From Bifidobacterium xylocopae (GTDB lineage Bacteria; Actinomycetota; Actinomycetes; Actinomycetales; Bifidobacteriaceae): a DNA stretch of 64,000 nucleotides. A model generated the notes under the pieces. That model saw only the letters and a program-made list of their open reading frames with translations. It was not told where the DNA came from and did no database searches. Location of the stretch: contig NZ_PDCH01000004.1 of the NCBI RefSeq assembly GCF_003315615.1, forward strand, positions 45,949-109,948. Reading direction: 5' to 3'. Positions 21,337-34,014 of the stretch are shown here, piece by piece. A program made the translations under genes and the position numbers. Numbering within the stretch: position 1 is the first letter of the stretch; the number at the start of each line of letters is the position of its first letter.

Positions 21337-23703
21337 TCAGGTATCGATCTTGGAACGGTCGAAGTCGTCGGCGTTCTCCACGATGAACCGCTTGCGAGGG
21401 GGAACTTCGTCGCCCATGAGCAGAGGGAAGATTCGAGAGGCCTGTTCGGCATCCTCCATGCGAATCCTGCGCAGCATGCGGGTCCTGGGATCCATGGTGG
21501 TATCGGCCAGCTGGTCGGCGTCCATTTCACCCAGGCCCTTGTAGCGCTGGATGTCCTCCTTGTAGGCGATGCCCTCTCGCTTGAGTTCGGCCAGCTTGCC
21601 TTCCAGCTCGTCGTCGGAATAGGTGTACAGGTACTCACCTTTGTGCTTTCCGGCCAGGGAGATCCGGTGCAGGGGCGGGACGGCGGCGTAGACGTGCCCC
21701 TCCTCGATCAGGGGACGCATGTAGCGGTAGAAGAGGGTCAGCAGGAGAATGCGGATGTGGGCGCCGTCGACGTCCGCGTCGGTCATCATGATCACCTTGT
21801 TGTAGCGGGCCTGGGAGATGTCGAAGTTGGCACCTGAACCAGCCCCCACAACCTGGATGATCGAGGCGCACTCCTTGTTCCCCAGGATCTGCGAGATCGA
21901 GGCCTTCTGCACGTTCAGGATCTTGCCACGGATGGGCAGGAGCGCCTGGAAGGCTGAGTTGCGGGCGGCCTTGGCCGTTCCCAGGGCGGAGTCCCCCTCC
22001 ACGATGAACAGCTCGGCGATATCATCATTGCCGGGCATGCAGTCGGAAAGCTTCGACGGCATGGAGGCGGATTCCAGCGCGTTCTTGCGGCGAGTCACCT
22101 CCTTGGTCTTGCGCGCCTGGATCCTCGCGTGCATCTCTCCGACGATCTTTTCCAGGACCCTCCCGGCCTGCTCCTTGAAACCACGCTTGGAGCCGGTGAT
22201 CATCTGGCCGAATTGGTCGTCGGTCATTCGGGTGACGATCGGCTTGACCTGCGCGGTGCCCAACACGTCCTTGGTCTGCCCCTGGAACTGGGGCTCGGCG
22301 ATGCGGACGGTTATGACGGCGACGAGGCCCGCCAGCACATCGTCCCGCTCGATCTTGGTGTGTGGATCCTTGAGATTCACCTTGAGCTTGCGGGCGTTGG
22401 CCTCCACGACCTTACGGACCTCGCGGGTCATGGCGTTCATGAACCCGTCCACGTGCATGCCCCCGCCCGGGGTGGCCACCACATTGACGAAAGAACGGAT
22501 CGTGGAATCGTAGTCGTTCACCCAGCGCAGTGCTATGTCCACCCCGCAATCGCGCTCCACCTGCTCGGCGTGCAACTCCCCGTCGGGGCCGACTCTCTGC
22601 GTCTCCTCCTGATAGGTGGCTTCACCGGAGATGTGCCAGATGTCACAGACCGGTTCCCCCTTGGACAGATAATCGACGAAGTCAACCACTCCGCCTGTGT
22701 GCAGGAACTCTTCGATACGTTTATGGCCCTGTGAATCGTCAGGCGCCATCGGAAGTGCCCGGCCATCATCCCGGGAAGGCGAAGCCGCATCCCCGTCTTC
22801 GCCGGCATCCTCCCCCGCTGCCGCGGATAATGATTCTGCCCCGCCGACAACCGGCCGGGTCCCGTCGGTTTCCTCCTGCTGGGGCGCAGGTGCCTGCGCC
22901 GAACTGGCCTGTCCGGCATCATCCATCTCCAGAAGCCGGTCGCGACCAAGGTCACCGGTGGATTCGATGCGTTCGTCGACCACAGTGATCTTGAGGCCGG
23001 GCACCAGGAAGCTGGTTTGCCTCACCCGGTCGATCAGCTGCTGATAGCTGAACTCGGCGGTGTTGTTGAAGATCTCAGGATCGGTCCAATAACGGATGCG
23101 GGTGCCGGTGTGCTTCCTGGGGGCGGAGCCTACCACACGCAACGGTGTGGGACGTCCCTTGCGCGTGCGCTTGAAGGGTGAGTCCGGCGAGGGATGATCA
23201 GGGTCCGCATCCGAATAGGCACCCGGATGACCCTGGTGAAACTCCATCCGGTATGTCTTGCCGTCACGGTCCACCTCCACGTCGAGTCGTGAGCTCAGGG
23301 CGTTGACGACCGAGGATCCTACACCATGCAGGCCACCCACCGCCGTATACGAGGCATTGCCGAACTTGGCGCCCGCATGCAGCTTCGTCAGCACCACTTC
23401 CACACCAGACAGTCCGGTCTTGTGCTCGACATCCACCGGTATGCCGCGACCGTTGTCCTCGACCTCGATCGAACCGTCCGTATGGAGCGTCACCTTGATA
23501 TCGTCACAAGCACCGGCCAGTGCCTCGTCCACCGAATTGTCGATGATCTCCCACAGGCAATGCATCAGCCCCTGGCTGTCGGTCGTGCCGATGTACATGC
23601 CAGGACGCTTGCGCACAGCATCCAAACCCTCCAGCACGGTCAACGAATCCGCACTGTATGATTCCTGCCTGCCGCCTGCAGTCCGCTTTCCAGTAGTCGC
23701 CAT
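21337..23703 (-). CDS. parE: DNA topoisomerase IV-type subunit B (ParE)
   Basis: A 788-residue GHKL ATPase/topoisomerase B subunit. The ATP-binding elements are [18 protein letters not shown] and [15 protein letters not shown]; the TOPRIM domain has [11 protein letters not shown] and [17 protein letters not shown]. It pairs with ParC. An acidic, Ala/Gln-rich segment of about 75 residues (roughly 248-326) interrupts the transducer domain between [10 protein letters not shown] and [12 protein letters not shown], where relatives have a short loop. The start at 23703 is the usual MATTGKR type. It lies between sigA (upstream) and lhr (downstream). Confidence 0.88.
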   Translation of the reverse strand: MATTGKRTAGGRQESYSADSLTVLEGLDAVRKRPGMYIGTTDSQGLMHCLWEIIDNSVDEALAGACDDIKVTLHTDGSIEVEDNGRGIPVDVEHKTGLSGVEVVLTKLHAGAKFGNASYTAVGGLHGVGSSVVNALSSRLDVEVDRDGKTYRMEFHQGHPGAYSDADPDHPSPDSPFKRTRKGRPTPLRVVGSAPRKHTGTRIRYWTDPEIFNNTAEFSYQQLIDRVRQTSFLVPGLKITVVDERIESTGDLGRDRLLEMDDAGQASSAQAPAPQQEETDGTRPVVGGAESLSAAAGEDAGEDGDAASPSRDDGRALPMAPDDSQGHKRIEEFLHTGGVVDFVDYLSKGEPVCDIWHISGEATYQEETQRVGPDGELHAEQVERDCGVDIALRWVNDYDSTIRSFVNVVATPGGGMHVDGFMNAMTREVRKVVEANARKLKVNLKDPHTKIERDDVLAGLVAVITVRIAEPQFQGQTKDVLGTAQVKPIVTRMTDDQFGQMITGSKRGFKEQAGRVLEKIVGEMHARIQARKTKEVTRRKNALESASMPSKLSDCMPGNDDIAELFIVEGDSALGTAKAARNSAFQALLPIRGKILNVQKASISQILGNKECASIIQVVGAGSGANFDISQARYNKVIMMTDADVDGAHIRILLLTLFYRYMRPLIEEGHVYAAVPPLHRISLAGKHKGEYLYTYSDDELEGKLAELKREGIAYKEDIQRYKGLGEMDADQLADTTMDPRTRMLRRIRMEDAEQASRIFPLLMGDEVPPRKRFIVENADDFDRSKIDT

Positions 23704-23749
23704 ATCCCTTACCGCTTCAGTCGCTCGTCCTCTCGCCCGCAGATCCCAC

Positions 23750-25168
23750 TCACTGGTCCAGGAAGTCCCGTAGCGTCTGGGACCGCGAGGGATGGCGCAG
23801 CTTGGACATGGTCTTGGACTCGATCTGGCGAATGCGTTCCCGGGTCACGCCATAGACGCGGCCGATGTCATCCAGGGTCTTGGGCTGACCGTCCTCCAGT
23901 CCATACCGCATTTTAATCACACCAGCCTCGCGCGGGCTCAGAGTCTCCAGGACTTGCTTGAACTGCTCCTGGAGCAGGGAGAAGGCAACGGCGTCCGAGG
24001 GGGCGATCGCGTCGGTGTCCTCGATCAGGTCCCCGAACTCGGAGTCGCCGTCCTCGCCCAGAGGGGTGTGCAGGGAAATCGGCTCGCGGCCGTACTTCTG
24101 AACCTCCTGGACCTTCTCGACGGGCATGTCCAACTCCCTGGCCAGCTCGTCCGGTGTGGGCTCACGGCCCAGATCCTGGAGCATCTGCCGCTGCACACGC
24201 GACAGTTTGTTGATGACCTCGACCATGTGGACTGGCACTCGTATGGTACGCGCCTGGTCGGCCATGGCGCGCGTGATCGCCTGACGAATCCACCATGTGG
24301 CATATGTCGAGAACTTGTAGCCCTTGGTGTAATCGAACTTCTCGACCGCGCGTATGAGCCCCAGGTTGCCCTCCTGGATCAGGTCAAGGAAGAGCATGCC
24401 GCGGCCGGTGTAGCGTTTGGCCAGGGAGACGACCAGTCGCAGGTTGGCCTCCAGTAGGTGGTCCTTGGCCTTCTTGCCATCGTTGGCGGCCCACTTGAGC
24501 TCGCGCTTGCGTTTGAAAGGCATCCCCTCGCCCTCCGTTAACAGCAGGTGCCGGGCATACAGGCCGGCCTCTATCCGCTCGGAGAGGTCAACCTCCTGCT
24601 CGGCGTTCAGCAGGGCCACGCGGCCGATCTGCTTCAAGTAGTCCTTGACAGGGTCGGCGGTGGCACCCGCTGTGACCACACGCCGCTTGGGATTGCCCGA
24701 TGGGGCCACACTCTCGTCTTCGTCAGCGTCCGAGACGACGAACGCGCCCTTGACCTTGGGTGGAGTCACCGGCTCTTTGGAGCCACTCCCCTTCTCACCG
24801 GCCTCATCAGCGCTGTCCGCTGTTTCATCGGCGGCATCCTCGTCAGGCTCGTCAAGCTCTATCTTTTCGTCCTCCGGCTTTTCCTGTTCCTTGCTGGGCT
24901 TGCCGCCCTTGGTCGCCCGCTTATGGGCCGTGGCTGGCTTGGACTTGGACGTGTGCGTGCTCTTCCGACCACTGGCCTTGGTGCTCTTCGAAGACGCCCC
25001 AGTGGAGCCGGCCTTCGTACCGGCACGCGTTCCCGATGCAGCCTTCTTCTTTGCCGACGCCGCCTGCTTACCGGTTTTTGCGCCCCTGCCCATTTTGGCC
25101 CCGCTACGGCTGGGGTGCTCCTGCCCGCTGAGCTCGCTCTCGCCGGATGTCGTGTCCTTCGTGGCCAA
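23750..25168 (-). CDS. sigA: Principal RNA polymerase sigma factor (SigA/RpoD)
   Basis: A 472-residue group 1 sigma factor. The N-terminal 130 residues are Lys/Ala/Ser/Thr-rich low-complexity (typical of actinobacterial SigA/HrdB), followed by an acidic stretch. Region 1.2 begins near [16 protein letters not shown]; region 2 includes the core-binding and -10 recognition part ([19 protein letters not shown]), and region 4 ends with [21 protein letters not shown] start at a TTG at 25168 (encoding Met, then ATKDTTSG) because a perfect AGGAGG lies 6 nt upstream; the ATGs further out lack a site. parE follows after 46 nt. Confidence 0.93.
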   Translation of the reverse strand: MATKDTTSGESELSGQEHPSRSGAKMGRGAKTGKQAASAKKKAASGTRAGTKAGSTGASSKSTKASGRKSTHTSKSKPATAHKRATKGGKPSKEQEKPEDEKIELDEPDEDAADETADSADEAGEKGSGSKEPVTPPKVKGAFVVSDADEDESVAPSGNPKRRVVTAGATADPVKDYLKQIGRVALLNAEQEVDLSERIEAGLYARHLLLTEGEGMPFKRKRELKWAANDGKKAKDHLLEANLRLVVSLAKRYTGRGMLFLDLIQEGNLGLIRAVEKFDYTKGYKFSTYATWWIRQAITRAMADQARTIRVPVHMVEVINKLSRVQRQMLQDLGREPTPDELARELDMPVEKVQEVQKYGREPISLHTPLGEDGDSEFGDLIEDTDAIAPSDAVAFSLLQEQFKQVLETLSPREAGVIKMRYGLEDGQPKTLDDIGRVYGVTRERIRQIESKTMSKLRHPSRSQTLRDFLDQ

Positions 25169-25323
25169 CTTTTTCCTCCTGAACAGTTCCGCCCCGACTG
25201 CCATGGGCGCCGAGGCGCACTTCTGGCAAGGGCAAATCGTCAACTACTACAGTGAACCATTCCAGTCGGACGATTATTCCCGCGTTGACGCCATCACGGC
25301 GCGCCCCATGCCCATCCGGCCGG

Positions 25324-26001
25324 TCACGAGGCCCAAGCCGGCCGCACCTGATGCCGGAATGCAGCCAGGATGATCGATGCCAGTGTGCACCCACCATCAA
25401 GCCCGAGAGCCCGCAGTGCGTAGTCCATGGCATCCCCCTCCCCCGTCCACCACATGATATAGGCGGTTATAGCAAGTGGCTGTACCTGATAGTCGCTGGG
25501 CAGGGTCCGCACCATCCGCTCCAACATGGCCAGTCCCGCCCGGCAGCGTGGAAGGTCCGGCCGCGTGGACGGGTCGGTGAAAGCCGCATCAAGGGAGCTG
25601 CACAACAGACGCATGCTGCTGTCGAGGTCCGGCCTGGAGCACAGGTCCAACAAGGCCGTACCCTCCAGACGGGATCTGGGACAGATCATCGATACGACCA
25701 GTGCGTCACGGATGGGCATGGTCTCCCCGACCGCCACCCCAATCGCCGCCATCGAGCCCACTGAGAGCAGGGCACGGTCCGGTTCCTCCTGCAAACCCAT
25801 TATCCACTCGCGAAGCGGTTCCCGCATCCAGCCCCTGTCCGCCTCCTGGGCGCCGTATTCATGCCGGCGGCGGCGGTATTCCTCCAACCGTCTTCGCATC
25901 TGTCCCTTCATACGATCCATGGCCGGAATCCGGCCTTCCGGCTCCGCATCCCCACCACCTACCGGTCTGACCCCCGGTCCGTCCTGCATCATCCGTCCCA
26001 T
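25324..26001 (-). CDS. DUF4192-like protein
   Basis: A 225-residue soluble protein. The second half has the DUF4192 look: an alpha-helical C-terminus ending LAITAYIMWWTGEGDAM, DYALRALGLDGG and LASIILAAFRH, as in actinobacterial DUF4192 proteins found near sigA. It is shorter than the usual 300-plus residues and lacks most of the N-terminal part, so it may be a reduced version. I start at 26001 (MGRMMQDG), with GAGGAG 6 nt upstream; the longer frame would overlap the divergent polyprenyl synthase. It is upstream of sigA on the same strand, 155 nt away. Function unknown. Confidence 0.65.
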   Translation of the reverse strand: MGRMMQDGPGVRPVGGGDAEPEGRIPAMDRMKGQMRRRLEEYRRRRHEYGAQEADRGWMREPLREWIMGLQEEPDRALLSVGSMAAIGVAVGETMPIRDALVVSMICPRSRLEGTALLDLCSRPDLDSSMRLLCSSLDAAFTDPSTRPDLPRCRAGLAMLERMVRTLPSDYQVQPLAITAYIMWWTGEGDAMDYALRALGLDGGCTLASIILAAFRHQVRPAWAS

Positions 26002-26153
26002 CGTCCGCTCCTCACTACCGTATGACCCGCCGGTCGGTCCGAAGGCCCTGTCGCAAGACTGGCATGGCCCGTCCAGATGCCATAGCGGCGCTGGGCAATG
26101 TGGTCGAATGTGCCGGGAGGGGTCTGGGCCACCCTTGTCGATAGGCTCGAGGC

Positions 26154-27266
26154 ATGGCACGAGAGCAGTTCGCGAACTCCCTTGAACAGCGGATGGAGGG
26201 CCTGGTCACCAGGGATCTGAAAGACTGGGCAGGCAGGCAAACAGAGTTGCCTGACCGCGCCCTGACGCTGGTCAGGGCCCAGGCCATTCGCTCCGGCAGA
26301 GACGGAAAGCGACTGCGTGCCCGCCTCCTCGTCGACACCTACCAGGCTTGCAGGGTCGAAGCCCGAAACGCCGAACAGGACAAGGCGGTGCTGGATCTGG
26401 CCAGCGCCATCGAAATCTTCCAGACCTCGGCCCTGGTCCACGACGACCTGATCGATCAGGCCGATCTGAGACGGGGCCATCCATCAGCCCATCGAGCCCT
26501 GGAACGGGACTGGGCCGAACTCACCGAACGAAGGGCCAATCCTGTCCACCAAGGGCAAACAGGCCTCTCCCTGGCCCTTCTCTTGGGCGACCTTCTGGCC
26601 GCCTCGGCGGTACGAACCGTCGATACAGCCGCGGACACGCTGCCTCATCCGGCCGCCATCCGCAGGGCATTCGTCGATATGGTCGGACAGGTCAACCAAG
26701 GGCAGGTCATGGACCTGGCCATGGAATCCATGGAATTGGATGACCCCGAGGCACTACGCCGCGCGGCCATGGGCGCAATAGAAGCCAAGACAGCCTCCTA
26801 TACCACAATCGCCCCAATCCAGCTGGGCATGCTGGCGGCCGGCCGGGACCCAGGCCCGAGCGCAGAACTCTCCCATCGTCTCGGCTCCGGTCTCGGCGCG
26901 GCCTTCCAGCTAGCCGACGATCTGATTGACGCTACCGCCACCCCCCTCAGCTCAGGCAAGGCGGCAGGCGGCGACGTACGGGAAGGCAAGCGAACCGTCC
27001 TTCTTGCCGACTCTCTGGAATTAAGCAACCCAGCCGACCGTGCCCGTCTGATTACTGTCTACCTTTCGCCCGAGCGCGACGAAGGGCAGGTGGCACTGGT
27101 GCTGCGCATCTTCCGGGAGTCCGGAGCGGTGGGTCGCTCCCGACGGCGTATAAACGACTTGCGGTTGCGCAACAGGAACACCCTGGATGAATTGCGGACC
27201 CAGCTGTCCCTCGACCAGGAACAGGTCGCAATCATGAAGCGCGCCTGCGCCCGCTTTCTGACCTGA
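26154..27266 (+). CDS. Polyprenyl diphosphate synthase
   Basis: A 370-residue trans-prenyltransferase. The first Asp-rich motif is DDLID at residues 97-101 (LVHDDLIDQADLRRGHP), the second DDLID at about 255-259 (FQLADDLIDATA). A conserved Lys/Arg pocket precedes it (GKRLRARLL). Enzymes of this family condense isopentenyl diphosphate with allylic diphosphates; the chain length (geranylgeranyl or longer) cannot be read safely. The start ATG has only a weak site. It is followed by the PASTA kinase 163 nt later, a pairing also seen in other actinobacteria. Confidence 0.9.
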   Translation: MAREQFANSLEQRMEGLVTRDLKDWAGRQTELPDRALTLVRAQAIRSGRDGKRLRARLLVDTYQACRVEARNAEQDKAVLDLASAIEIFQTSALVHDDLIDQADLRRGHPSAHRALERDWAELTERRANPVHQGQTGLSLALLLGDLLAASAVRTVDTAADTLPHPAAIRRAFVDMVGQVNQGQVMDLAMESMELDDPEALRRAAMGAIEAKTASYTTIAPIQLGMLAAGRDPGPSAELSHRLGSGLGAAFQLADDLIDATATPLSSGKAAGGDVREGKRTVLLADSLELSNPADRARLITVYLSPERDEGQVALVLRIFRESGAVGRSRRRINDLRLRNRNTLDELRTQLSLDQEQVAIMKRACARFLT

Positions 27267-27429
27267 ACTCGCTCGGCCACACCACCACATCTGCCAGGAC
27301 CAGGGGCTAGCATTATGGATGGCGGGGCCCCTCTCCCATACGGGCACCGAACCGTCCCCGTGGTGGATTTTTCGCCAAGAAGCCACCTCCGTAGGCATTA
27401 CACTCACAGGAAGGCCGTACGATACGACT

Positions 27430-29568
27430 ATGAGTCAAGCGGCAGAGGCATACAAGGGTCAGATCATCGAAGGCCGATACCGCGTCATAGGCAGGATCGC
27501 AGACGGCGGCATGGCCACGGTGTACGAGGCGCTCGACCAGCGGCTGGACCGGCATGTCGCCATCAAGATCATGCACACCCAACTGGCTCAGGGCCCACAC
27601 CGCGCGCAGTTCGAGGAACGCTTCCGCCGGGAAGCCACATCCGCCGCGGCCATCGCCAACCCACACATCGTCCAGGTCTACGACACGGGGCAGGTTGACG
27701 GACTGGACTATCTGGTCATGGAATACGTGCACGGGGTCAACCTGCGCCATGAGATGGGCACCAAAGGGACCTTCTCGGTCAGGGAGACCATCCGCGTGGT
27801 CTCAGAGGTCCTGGACGGCCTTGCTTCCGCCCACGAGGCCGGTGTGGTCCACCGGGACATCAAACCGGAAAACATCCTGATCAACGACCGTGGGCATGTG
27901 GAAATCACCGACTTCGGCCTGGCCCGCGCCATCTCCCAAGCCACACTTTCCTCCACAGGCATGCTGCTGGGGACCGCCGCCTACCTGCCCCCGGAGACTA
28001 TCGAGGAGAATCTGGCAACCCCCCAAGGAGACCTGTACGCAGTGGGTATCGTGGCCTGGGAGATGCTGACGGGTTCGGTTCCGTTCGTCAGTGAGAACCC
28101 GGTCACTGTGGTCTTCAAGCACGTGCATGAGGATGTGCCGCCGTTGGACCAGCCCTGCCCTGGCATCGATCCGGCCGTCTCCGCCATGATCGCCCGCCTT
28201 CTGGCCCGGCGTCAGGAGGACCGGCCAGCGGACGCGTCAGTCGCGCTCAAGGAACTCAAGACCGGGCTGTCTGATTTGAGCATGGAGGCCTGGCGTTACC
28301 GGCTGGACAACCCGTCTGACGGCCAGACCACCGGCAAGCCCGCACTGGTCGCGGCTTCGACGGCCAAGCCCGACAGCTCCAACGAGTCAGAGGTCGAAGA
28401 CCATGGCGATGTCGGTGCCGGCGACCTCTTTCCGACCGATGCGCAGGACGGAAGGACCGTGGAAGGCACCGACGGGGAAGGAACCCAGCCCCTGAGTGCC
28501 ACCCGGCGATTCACGACGGCCGCACCCAGGACCGGCCGTCCGACCGAACCCATGGTCAATGTCCCGGAAACTTCTGCGACAGAGCAAAAACCACACCGCA
28601 GGCGCTTGATCCTGATCGCGGCCCTGACCGTCCTGGCGCTATTGGCGGCTGGCGGCGGCAGCGCCTGGTGGTACTTCCTCGGACCCGGCTCCTACTGGAA
28701 ACTCCCCCGGGCCGCAGATATCTCCTGCCCGTCCGACCGACCCTGCCCGCTTTCCGGCGCCGATGCCAAGCGCTACGAGCAGACCCTGAAGCTGGCGGGG
28801 ATCCCCTACACGATCCGTAAGGATTTCTCCGACACGGTGGCGGCCGGCAAGATCATAGATGCCAGACCCGGCCAGGCCGAGGCCCGGGTAAGAAAACGTG
28901 GCGGCTCGGTCAGCCTTACGGTCTCAAGGGGCGTGCGCATGGCGACGATCCCGCAGGACATCATGGACCCGGCCACACAGGCCGGCTCCCACCCGCTGGA
29001 GGCACTTGGTTCTGCCGGTTTTAGCAAGGTGGTCCATCAGGCGGACAAAGACCAGTATTCCCTGGATGTTCCCGAAGGTGCCGCCCTGTCCGTCGATCCA
29101 CAGCCAGGCACCAAGCTCAGGCACAACGAGACCGTCACGATTGTCCTGTCCAAAGGGAAAATGCCGGTGACGATGCCGGATCTGACGGGCAGGAGCCGCG
29201 ACGAAGCCGCCAGGACCCTGGGCGGGCTGAAGCTCAAGGCCGACTACTCCGAGCAGTGGTCGGACACCGTGCCCGCCGGGCAGGTCATCTCCTCCTCCCG
29301 CAAAGCCGGCGAACAACTCCACTGGGGAGATCAGGTTGACCTGGTCGTATCCAAGGGGCCACAGATGGTGACCCTGCCCGACGTGCGCGGCAAGAACGAG
29401 GACGAGGCCAGCAAGACCCTGAAAGATCTGGGGCTGGATGTCAAAATTTCCGCCCCGCTCGGCGATCTGTCCCACACGGTCCGTCTGCAGAGTCCAGGGC
29501 CGGGCGAACAGGTCCGCCTGCATGGCGAGGACAGAAAGGCCACGGTCATCACACTGACGGTAGTCTGA
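27430..29568 (+). CDS. PASTA-domain serine/threonine protein kinase
   Basis: A 712-residue membrane-anchored kinase of the PknB type. Kinase domain about 16-275: Gly-rich loop IADGGMATVYEA, Lys46 (HVAIKIM), HRDIKPEN with catalytic Asp143, and DFG at 161-163. A 100-residue linker follows, then one membrane helix at about 393-417 and an extracellular tail with about four PASTA-like repeats (e.g. MPDLTGRSRDEAARTLGG, LPDVRGKNEDEASKTLKD). Such kinases sense cell-wall precursors and phosphorylate division and envelope proteins. The first PASTA-like unit carries a Cys pair (ISCPSDRPCP). I start at 27430 (MSQAAEAYKG); a TACGAT -10-like hexamer ends 6 nt before it and there is no close ribosome-binding site. 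Confidence 0.92.
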   Translation: MSQAAEAYKGQIIEGRYRVIGRIADGGMATVYEALDQRLDRHVAIKIMHTQLAQGPHRAQFEERFRREATSAAAIANPHIVQVYDTGQVDGLDYLVMEYVHGVNLRHEMGTKGTFSVRETIRVVSEVLDGLASAHEAGVVHRDIKPENILINDRGHVEITDFGLARAISQATLSSTGMLLGTAAYLPPETIEENLATPQGDLYAVGIVAWEMLTGSVPFVSENPVTVVFKHVHEDVPPLDQPCPGIDPAVSAMIARLLARRQEDRPADASVALKELKTGLSDLSMEAWRYRLDNPSDGQTTGKPALVAASTAKPDSSNESEVEDHGDVGAGDLFPTDAQDGRTVEGTDGEGTQPLSATRRFTTAAPRTGRPTEPMVNVPETSATEQKPHRRRLILIAALTVLALLAAGGGSAWWYFLGPGSYWKLPRAADISCPSDRPCPLSGADAKRYEQTLKLAGIPYTIRKDFSDTVAAGKIIDARPGQAEARVRKRGGSVSLTVSRGVRMATIPQDIMDPATQAGSHPLEALGSAGFSKVVHQADKDQYSLDVPEGAALSVDPQPGTKLRHNETVTIVLSKGKMPVTMPDLTGRSRDEAARTLGGLKLKADYSEQWSDTVPAGQVISSSRKAGEQLHWGDQVDLVVSKGPQMVTLPDVRGKNEDEASKTLKDLGLDVKISAPLGDLSHTVRLQSPGPGEQVRLHGEDRKATVITLTVV

Positions 29569-29699
29569 GCAGTCAGAAGCCTTGTTCCTGCAATGCATTA
29601 CCCGAACCCGGCAAGCACGCATGATATATACGTGTATACAAATGCAAGAGCCGATGCCAGACCTAGCCCGGCCCTGCATGCTCCGAACTAAGGGGTACT
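29569..29699. other. Convergent gap between PASTA kinase and acyltransferase genes
   Basis: A 131-nt gap between two genes ending toward each other. It contains an AT-rich patch near 29621-29640 (GATATATACGTGTATAC) that stands out from the surroundings. No strong terminator hairpin was found. Confidence 0.4.
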
Positions 29700-30386
29700 T
29701 CAGATGGCTTGCCGCTGCTCCCGCTTCTTGACCACCTGCGCATAGATGTCCACGTATTCCTGCCCGCTCATCCGACTGATTTCGCGCATAACCCGGTCGG
29801 TCAGATCCCTGATCTCCTCGTGGGTCAACTGGGTGACCACCTCCCGACGCACCTGGATCGGCTCGCCGAAGACCACTGTCGTCCTGCCACGACTGGGCAG
29901 GGTTTTGCCTGGCCTTTGCAACTCCCTGGTGCCGATCAGGGCCGCCGGTACGATCGGCGTTCCCGTTTCGAAGGCAAGGCGGGCCATGCCGGTGTGTCCC
30001 CGGTACAGACGCCCGTCAGGACTCCGCGTTCCTTCAGGGTGGATGCCGAAGACATGCCCCTGCTCCAGTATCTCACGTGCGGTCTCCAAGGCCCCCAGGG
30101 ATTTGGACCCGCCCGAGCGATCCACTGGGAACACACCAACCGAGCTGAACCACCACTTCTTGAAACGTCCCTTGATGCCCTTGCCGGTGAAGTACTCCGC
30201 CTTGGCCATGAAGTGGATCATCCGTGGACATGCCAGGGGCAACAGACCATCGTCTATGACGGCCAGGTGATTCGACGCGATGATGACCGAACCCGTGGTT
30301 GGGATGTGTTCCCCGCCGTGCACGTCCGGGTGGAACCAGGCTCGGGCGAGTGGCCCCAACAGCTTGACGAAGAACCAGTAGAGCAC
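29700..30386 (-). CDS. 1-acyl-sn-glycerol-3-phosphate acyltransferase-like (PlsC family)
   Basis: A 228-residue membrane-associated acyltransferase. The catalytic NHxxxxD motif is NHLAVIDD; other family blocks are FPVDRSGGSKSLG, HPEGTRSPDGRLYRG and GTPIVPAALIG. It should transfer an acyl chain to a lysophosphatidate-type acceptor in phospholipid synthesis. I start at a GTG at 30386 (M/V LYWFFVKLLG), preceded by GGGGGAGG; the longer frame would overlap the divergent gene at 30451. Its C-terminus is basic (KKREQRQAI). Confidence 0.87.
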   Translation of the reverse strand: MLYWFFVKLLGPLARAWFHPDVHGGEHIPTTGSVIIASNHLAVIDDGLLPLACPRMIHFMAKAEYFTGKGIKGRFKKWWFSSVGVFPVDRSGGSKSLGALETAREILEQGHVFGIHPEGTRSPDGRLYRGHTGMARLAFETGTPIVPAALIGTRELQRPGKTLPSRGRTTVVFGEPIQVRREVVTQLTHEEIRDLTDRVMREISRMSGQEYVDIYAQVVKKREQRQAI

Positions 30387-30450
30387 GGAGCCTCCCCCTG
30401 TCGGCCTGGAAGAGTGGCAGATCTGTTCCGCCACGGTTATTCTTGGGTCT

Positions 30451-31005
30451 ATGACCCAGCACAAGGATAGCAATGCCGATGACAAGCCCCAAAACCCGAA
30501 GGGTCCCATACGGCGCGACGGCAAAGACGATGGGGACTATTGGGGGGAGTTCCTGGCTGCTCATCAGGACGACCTGGGCGATGTGGCATCGTCCTCCACG
30601 GCACGCAAATTCGAACGCAAGGTGCAAAGGGACGAAAAGCATGCAGCCCTGAAAGCCTCCGATCTGGACAGGTCCACCTTCGTTGGGGGCGGCCAAGGCC
30701 CTGGCAGGGGCCCCCGTAACTTCTCCTCCAGTTGGCTGGATACGGACGAAATCATGGACCGGTCCTCCGATTTCACGCCGCCCGATCCCGCCCTGGGCCC
30801 GATGAGAGGATTGACCCTCCTCTATAGCATCCTCACCGTGGTTGGTATCCTTGGGCTGGTCCTGACGCTCTTCATTCCCCATCCGCCGTCGGTACTGGGG
30901 CCGGTCTTCGGCTTATGCTCCATGATCGGCATCGCCGGGCTGATAGCCGGGCGTGGGGATTTCCATCAGCGCCGGGCACCGGACGACGACGGCGCCCGTG
31001 TGTGA
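30451..31005 (+). CDS. Unrecognised protein with two C-terminal membrane helices
   Basis: A 184-residue protein I do not recognise. The first 110 residues are hydrophilic and charged (starts MTQHKDSNADDKPQNPK; later WGEFLAAHQDDLGDVASS and a Gly-rich GGGQGPGRGP). Two hydrophobic helices follow at about 117-140 and 146-166, then a short tail with DFHQRRAPDDDG. The topology suggests a small membrane protein with a long cytoplasmic N-terminus. It is divergent from the PlsC-family gene with 64 nt between starts. A TATTCT hexamer ends 7 nt before the ATG and no ribosome-binding site is seen, so the transcript may be leaderless. It ends at a strong hairpin shared with secA. Confidence 0.7.
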   Translation: MTQHKDSNADDKPQNPKGPIRRDGKDDGDYWGEFLAAHQDDLGDVASSSTARKFERKVQRDEKHAALKASDLDRSTFVGGGQGPGRGPRNFSSSWLDTDEIMDRSSDFTPPDPALGPMRGLTLLYSILTVVGILGLVLTLFIPHPPSVLGPVFGLCSMIGIAGLIAGRGDFHQRRAPDDDGARV

Positions 31006-31069
31006 GCATATGCATGTTCGAACATATCTCTGTTTCCCGAACGGACTGAGACCCTAGCACCTGTGAATA

Positions 31070-31111
31070 GGACGGCCCCCTCACCGGATATCTCAGGTGA
31101 GGGGGCCGTCC
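31070..31111. terminator. Bidirectional terminator hairpin between 30451 gene and secA
   Basis: A perfect 16-bp stem (GGACGGCCCCCTCACC and its complement) with a 10-nt loop between convergent genes. It can end transcripts from both sides. Confidence 0.87.
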
Positions 31112-31140
31112 GTTACCGTTCCGGGTGCCTGGCGGATCTC

Positions 31141-34014
<2,874 letters not shown>

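Noticed and set aside
31014..31025. 12-bp palindrome ATGTTCGAACAT before the secA terminator, resembling an SOS box
   Set aside because: The half-sites are in the inverse order (GTTC-GAAC), not GAAC-N4-GTTC, and it lies between two convergent genes with no promoter to control.
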